A stretch of 64,000 nt of DNA. It comes from Apteryx mantelli (lineage: Eukaryota > Chordata > Aves > Apterygiformes > Apterygidae). Position numbers and translations under genes: made by a program. The notes under the pieces were generated by a model. The model made no database searches and was not told the origin of the DNA. It worked only from the letters and a program-made list of their open reading frames with translations. This document shows, one piece after another, positions 58,420-64,000 of the stretch (within the stretch, counting starts at the first letter, position 1; each line of letters begins with the position of its first letter). The stretch spans positions 9,903,501 through 9,967,500 of the forward strand of contig NC_090001.1 in the NCBI RefSeq assembly GCF_036417845.1, in the 5' to 3' direction.

Positions 58420-60985
58420 ATCTGTTAGCAGACAGCCGTGCTCCCAGATCTGCTGGGGTCTGGTGCAGAACAGTGGCAATGCAAGGCTGGCCTTTTCCCC
58501 TTCATCGGAACATGGAGAACTGCAGGAGAACGGAGCTGGCCATGCACCACCCCACAGCTGGGATGAGCAGCCAGCAGTGGAAAGGGGCCATGTGAGGGGC
58601 TGGTCCAGGACGATGGCCTTCTGGCAGCTTCCCCAGTGTGTCCATTCAACACAGGGAACACCCTGGGCTCTTCTCTTCTGCACCCTCCATGTTCTGCTGC
58701 CTTTCCCAGGAGACCTGCATATGCCCTACAGGCACACAGCTGTGTGCTCCCACACTGCTGTTCACACACAGGAGCTGCCTGCTGGTGTTTTGCCTCTCCC
58801 AGGTGCTTTCCAGCCCACCTCAGCCCTTCCCCAGCTCTCCCCACCTCCCCTGCCTTCTCCCCAGCCCACCCAGAAGAGCAGCCCAGGCTGGGGGTGGCCC
58901 CGCAGCAGTGCCCACTGCAGGGGGCTGCAGAGCTCTGGGCACTTGCACCACAGCCCCAGCCCCTCTCCAGGACAGCACCAGAGTCCTGGTCCCAGGGCTG
59001 CTCAGGCAGATCCTGCTGCCCCAGTGCCAGAGATGCCTGCCCCGAGCTGGTGCACACAGGAAAGGGTTTCTCTTGGTGTTCCTCCCCTGCACACACATGC
59101 ACCCCTACTCCCCCCGGATGTCCCTGCTCCCCACAGAGCCTTTCCCAGGGGAGTTTGTCCATGCTGGCCTGGCCGATCGTTCCTGCACCCCTCCCCTGTG
59201 CTGCCCACAGGGCCCTGGGCTGGCGGTGCTGCTTTGCAGAGCAAGCAGGCTGTGGGGCCACAGGGTGACGCCGCGCTGGCTGTGCTGGTCAGGGCAGACC
59301 CAGCTGGACCAGCACCATTGCGCCTGAGCACCCCCTCCCAGGCTGTGGGTGGCTGTGGACAATGCTGGAAGCAAACACAGGGCATTTCAAATGGCTCAGG
59401 AGTGTCCACATGTGTCATTTGGCAGAATGAATGTGTGCTTTTTTTCCTTTTAGATGACATGAAACACTCTTGCGGCTCCCCTCCCTGTGCCTGCTGGGTC
59501 CCCACTGCTTCTCCTGAGATTTCTGAGCTCTCATTCAGTGCATTCTTCGGTTTAGCCCTTTACCTTTGGGCGACTCCACTTGGTTTTGTGAGTCTCCACT
59601 CAGTGCCTATCCCAGGCACATGCTGTCCCAGGAGATCCCCTGTGCTCTTGGGGTGGCTCCATATTCCCTTCCAGAAGGATGGACATCTCTCACCAGCCCT
59701 GTAATATGGCAGACAGTCCCCAGGAGACACCACTTGACCACTCACCTGCTCCAGAGACACTGGGCACCCACAAGTTACAGCTGACTCCAGCCCTCCTTCC
59801 CAAACACATTACCCTATGAGCTCATGCCCCTTAGCCCAAGGAAAACCCAAGCACAGCAAAGGGCCTTTTCGGGTGCAACTCCCGGCGTGCATTCTTGACT
59901 CTCGCTTTGGAAGAAGAGCCCAACCTTTGCTGACAATACAAAACTGGGAGGAGTGACCAATACACCGGAGGGCTGTGCTGCCATTCAGAGAGACTTGGAC
60001 AGGCTGGAGAGGTGGGCGGAGAGGAACCTCATGAAGTTCAACAAAGGCAAGTGCAGGGTCCTGCGCCTGGGGAGGAATAACCCCAGTCACCAGTACAGGT
60101 TGGGGGTTGACCTGCTGGAAAGCAGTTCTGCGGAGAAGGACCTGGGAGTGCTGGTGGACACCAAGTTAAGCATGAGGCAGCAATGTGCCCTTGTGGCCAA
60201 GAAGGCCAAGGGTATCCTGGGATGCATCAGGAAGAGTGTTGCCAGCAGGTCGAGGGAGGGGATCCTGCCCCTCTCCTCTGCCCTTCTGAGGCCACACCTG
60301 GAGTACTGTGTCCAGTTCTGGGCTCCCCAGTACAAGAGGGATGTGGCACTACTGGAGCAAGTCCAGCGAAGGGCCACAAAGATGATGAGGGGACTGGAGC
60401 ATCTCTCCTATGAGGAAAGACTGAGAGAGCTTGGCCTGTTTAGCCTGGAGAAGAAAAGACTGAGAGGGGATCTTATTAACACATACAAGTATCTTAAGGG
60501 AGGGTGTTAAGAGGATGGAGCCAGACTCTTTTCAGTGGTGCCCAGCGACAGGACGCGAGGCCACGGGCACAAACTGAAACACAGACAGTTCCATCTGAAC
60601 ATGAGAAAAAACTTCTTTCCTGTGAGGGTGACCGAGCACTGGAACAGGTTGCCCAGAGAGGTTGTGGAGTCTCCTTCTCTGGAGACATTCAAAAGCCGCC
60701 TGGACGCGATGCTGTGCAATGTGTTTTAGGGGACCCTGCTTGAGCAGGGGTGTTGGACTAGATGATCTCCAGAGGTCCCTTCCAACCTCAACCATTCTGT
60801 GATTCTGTGATTCAGGCACTGTCCTGAGGAAATCTCCTTTTATTACAGAGATGCTGGCTGAGAGGCCAGCCCTGACACAGTGCTATGCAGATTTATGGAA
60901 GGCTTCTAGGTCAGACAGATGGGCTTTGTGCTGCTGGAGAAGTGGGATGAATTCAACCATTTACAAACAGAATTATCACAGATAG
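58420..60985. repeat. R1 block, copy d (OR unit 5), interrupted by a CR1 and cut by satellite
   Basis: Same orientation as copy a. 58680-59280 pairs with 5870-6600, 59340-59820 with 6750-7160, and 60825-60985 with 7255-7420. It ends about 50 bp before the point where the OR stop codon would lie, where it joins minisatellite. The longest ORF in the window (58463-59704, plus, 413 codons) lies here but is not conserved in frame in copies a-c. Confidence 0.85.
59927..60813 (+). mobile_element. Young 5'-truncated CR1 LINE (copy e)
   Basis: Starts inside the polymerase at the FADD box (CTGACAATACAAAACTGG, coding ADNTKLGG with the second Asp changed to Asn). It runs to the natural 3' end with ATTCTGTGATTCTGTGATTC at 60794-60813. 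The frame from 59953 to 60729 is open except for one TAA at 60508-60510. The empty site is seen at 7220 and in inverted form near 19140. No clear target-site duplication is visible. Confidence 0.94.
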
Positions 60986-61770
60986 AATGCATAAAGTCCT
61001 GCGTCTCTTTGCTGCCTGGCGAACTAACTAACCACTGCGTCTCTTCCCCTCCTCACAAATAAGCACACCGCTGCGTCTCCCCACTGCTTCACCAACTGGC
61101 ACACCACTGCACATCTTCATCGCCTCGCAAACTAACTGAACGCTGTGTCTGTTCACTGCCTTGCAAACTAACCAAAGACTGCGTCTGCTAGCTGCCTCGG
61201 AAACTAACAGCTGCATGTGTTCACTGCCTCACAAACAATCAAACCACTATATCTGTTCGCTGCCTCGCAAAAAAGCAAACTATGGTGACTCTTCGCTGCC
61301 ACGCGAACAAGTAAACTGCTGCGTCTGTTCGTTCCCTCACAAATTAACTAACCGCTGCGGCTCTTCGCTGCCTGGCAAACACGCAGACCGCTGCATCTAT
61401 TCGCCGCATCACAAACTAACTAACTGCTGTGTCTCTTCCCTGCCTCGCAAACTAACTAAACAATACATCTGTCCAGTTCCTTGCAAAAAAGCAGATCCCT
61501 GCTTCTATTTGCCGTCTCAGAAAAAAAGCCAACCACGGCCACTCTTCCATACCTCACAAACAAGCAAACTGCTATATCTGTTCATTGCCTCGCAAACTAA
61601 GGAAATGATGCAACCCTTTGCCACCTGGCAAAGCACTGTCTGCCTTCACTGATTCGCACACCGCTGCGTACCTTCGCCTCCTCGCCGCCTAGCAAAGCGC
61701 AGCATCCCTCCCCCCACCCTCACCGCCTGGCAAAGCAATGCGTCCCTTCGCCGCCTCACTGCTTAGCAAA
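60986..61770 (-). repeat. GC-rich minisatellite, reversed segment
   Basis: From 60986 to about 61600 it reads as the reverse complement of subfamily 2 (CGCTGC plus GCCTCGCAAACTAACTAAC). From there to about 61770 it reads as the reverse complement of subfamily 1 (CGCCTAGCAAAGC). Confidence 0.9.
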
Positions 61771-62850
61771 CGCTGTATTAATGCTGAAGGGACACAGCCC
61801 TTTTCTAGGAGGCGAAGGCACATGGCACTTTGCTAAGGCACGAGGCAGCGAAGCCACGAAGCGGTTTGGTAGTCGTCGACGGCATACGGCGCTTTGCTAG
61901 GCGGCGAGGCAGCGAAGACACGCAGCGCTTTGCTAGGTGTCGTGGAGTCGAAGGAAGGCAGGCCTTTGCTAGGAGCCGAAGGAAGACAGAGCTTTGCTTG
62001 GCGGCCACAGGCTGTGGAGCTTTGCTAGGCACTGAAGGGAGACGACACTTTCCTAGGCAGGGAGGTGGCAAAGGGAGGCAGCGCTTTGCTAGGCAGCGAG
62101 AGGTGGAAGGGACACGGTGCTTTGTTAGGCAGCGAGGGTAAAAAGGGACGCAGTGATTTGTCAGGCGGTGAGGCAGCGAAGGAACTCAGCGCTTTGCCAG
62201 GCGCTGAAGGCACGCAGCACTGTAGGAGGCAGAGAGGGCACACAGTGCTTTGCTAGGTGGCGAGCGGATGTGGAGCTTTGCTAGGCAGCGAAGGGTGAGG
62301 GCGCTTTGCTAGGCGCTTTGCTAGGCGGCAAAGGGACGGAGCGATTTGGGAGGTGGCGAAGGCACACGGCGCTTTGCTAGGCAGCGAGGGCGAGAAGGCA
62401 TGCAGCGCTTTCTTAGGCGGCCAGGCGGCGAAGGCACGCGCTGCTTTGCCAGGCGCCGAAGGCACGCAGCGCTTCCTTCGTTTGCGAGGCAGCGAAGAGA
62501 TGGAGCAGTTTGCTTGTCGGCCAGGCAGCGAAGAGGCGCCGTGCTTTGCTTTCTGCCACTCAGCGAATAGACGCAGCGCTCTGCTTTTTTGCGAGGCACT
62601 GAACACATGCAGCGTTTCGTTTGCGAGGCGGCGAAGAGACGCGACGCTTTGCTTTTGGCGATGCAGTGAAGAGACGCAGCGGTTTGCTTGTTGGTGAGGC
62701 AGCGAAGAGACGCAGCGCTTTGCATGCTGGCGAGGCGGCGACCGCATCGAGTGGTTTGCTTGTTGGTGAGGCAGCGAAGAGATGCAGCGGTCTGCTTGTT
62801 TGTGAGACTGCCAAAATGCACAGTGCTTCGTTCTTCTGTGCGGCAGCGAA
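61771..62850 (+). repeat. GC-rich minisatellite, forward segment
   Basis: Orientation switches near 61770. Subfamily 1 runs to about 62470 and subfamily 2 from there to about 62845. The order is the same as in the array at 34.4-40.9 kb. Confidence 0.9.
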
Positions 62851-63434
62851 TCACCGCCTAGCAAATCGCGTTGTGCGTTCGCCGCCTCGCTGCCTAGCAA
62901 AGCGCCGTCTCCCTTCCCGGCCTAGCAAAGCTGTGCGTGTCGTCGCCCAAAAGCAAAGCGCCGTGTTCCTTGGGCGCCTAGCAAAGAAGTGCCTGCGTTC
63001 GGCGCCTCGCCGCATCGCAGCCTAGCAAAGCGCTGCGTGCCTTCGGCGCCTGGCAAAGCGCTGCGTGCCTTCGCCGCCTGGCAAAGCAGCGCGTGTCTTC
63101 GCCGCCTCGCCGCCTCACACAGCGCTGCGTGCCTTTTCGCCCTCGCCGCCAAAGCAAGCGCCGCGTGCCTTCGCCGCCTCGCCGCCTAGCAAAGCGCCGT
63201 CGCCCTTCGGCGCCTAGCAAAGCTCCGCGTGCCGTCGCCAAAAAGCAAAGCGCCGTGTTCCTTCGCCGCATCCCAAATGGCTTCGTCCCTTCGCCGCCTT
63301 GCCGCCTCGCAAAGCGCTGCGTGCCTTCGGCGCCTGGCAAACGCCTGCGTCCTTCGGCGCCTCGGCACCTCGCCGCCTCGTAGCCTAGCAAAGCGCTGCG
63401 TGCCTTCGCCACCTCGCCGCCTAGCAAACGCCGT
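62851..63434 (-). repeat. GC-rich minisatellite, second reversed segment (subfamily 1)
   Basis: Reverse-complement units (CGCCTAGCAAAGCGC) throughout. The switch points are near 62848 and 63434. Confidence 0.9.
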
Positions 63435-64000
63435 AGTAGCGCCGAAGGGACATGGCGCTTTTGTAGGCGCCCAAGGCACGTGGCACTTTGCTAAGCACCG
63501 AGGCAGCGAAGGCACGCCGCGCTTTGTTAGTGGTCGAGAGGCTAGGGCGCCTTGCTAGGCGGCGAGGCGGTGAAGGCACGCAGCGCTTTGCCAGGTGCCC
63601 AAGGACGCAGCGCTGTGCGAGGCGGCGAGGGCACGCAGCGCTTTGCCAGGCGGCGAGGCGGCGAAGGCACACAGCACTGTAGGAGGCGGCGAGGGCACAC
63701 AGTGCTTTGCTAGGCGGCGAGCAGACGTGCAGCTTTGCTAGGCAGCGAAGGCTGAGGACGCTTTGCTAGGCGGCAAAGGGACGGAGCGATTTGGGAGGCG
63801 GTGAAGGCACACGGCGCTTTGCTAGGCAGCGAGGGCGAGAAGGCATGCAGCGCTTTCTTAGGCGCCGAAGGCACGCAGCGCTTCCTTCGTTTGCGAGGCA
63901 GCGAAGAGATGGAGCGCTTTGCTTCTTGGCCAGGCAGCGAACAGGCGCCGTGCTTTGCTTTCTGCCACTCAGCGAATACACGCAGCGCTCTGCTTTTTGG
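63435..64000 (+). repeat. GC-rich minisatellite, second forward segment, running off the window
   Basis: Subfamily 1 then subfamily 2. 63675-64000 closely repeats 62225-62600, giving a longer period of about 1.4 kb. The array continues past the window end. Confidence 0.92.

Noticed and set aside
58463-59704. Longest ORF in the window (413 codons, plus strand)
   Set aside because: It lies in a GC-rich R1 copy. The same DNA in copies a, b and c does not keep this frame, there is no recognisable domain, and overlapping long ORFs exist in other frames.
1-64000. Search for tRNA, rRNA, telomere repeats and prokaryote-type operons
   Set aside because: None seen. The content is eukaryotic repeat DNA with OR genes.

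Overview
The window is vertebrate nuclear DNA and almost certainly from a bird. Two signals support this: at least five young and about eight old CR1 LINE copies with the avian-type 3' end (8-bp ATTCTGTG repeats after a reverse-transcriptase ORF), and olfactory receptors of the bird-expanded OR14 (gamma-c) type. There is one convincing intact protein-coding gene, an OR14-like receptor on the minus strand (25757-26671), and one frameshifted relative (7471-8405, minus). No tRNA, rRNA or other single-copy gene was recognised. Nearly everything else is duplicated or tandemly repeated DNA.

Layout. 1-1545 is one arm of an inverted duplication whose partner is 44235-45803. From 3.27 to 30.7 kb and again from 47.3 to 61 kb the sequence is a mosaic of about five copies of one OR-bearing segmental unit, in alternating orientation. 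The unit's order is: R1 block, OR exon, OR 5' flank, 'A' block, old CR1. Unit 1 (3.27-15.3 kb) carries the OR pseudogene. Unit 2 (17.85-22.99 kb, inverted) has lost the OR exon. Unit 3 (25.06-30.7 kb) carries the intact OR, with a detached inverted A block at 23.54-25.06 kb. Unit 4 (49.1-57.7 kb, inverted) has also lost the OR exon. Unit 5 (58.42-60.99 kb) is cut off by satellite DNA just short of where its OR would lie. Two inverted tracts (5868-6578 with 19832-20540, and 27130-28260 with 53250-54380) are far more alike than their surroundings, which suggests recent conversion or exchange between palindrome arms.

From 31.64 to 42.69 kb lies a compound satellite block. It holds a short reversed piece of a GC-rich 28-36 bp minisatellite, an LTR-like or unclassified spacer, a higher-order array (31-bp CACGTCA-rich units inside a repeated core), about 6.45 kb of the GC-rich minisatellite in two successive subfamilies, and an 11-copy array of about 167 bp. 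The 167-bp monomer shares ancestry with the core of the higher-order array. This block sits between the 3' half and the 5' half of what looks like a single CR1 element. The same GC-rich minisatellite returns from 60.99 kb to the window end with repeated orientation switches.

The only gene product expected to act is the OR14-like receptor, a seven-transmembrane odorant GPCR. Everything else bears on how this OR family was copied, inverted, lost and surrounded by satellite. Coordinates of repeat edges are eye estimates, good to roughly 10-50 bp unless a base-level junction is described.
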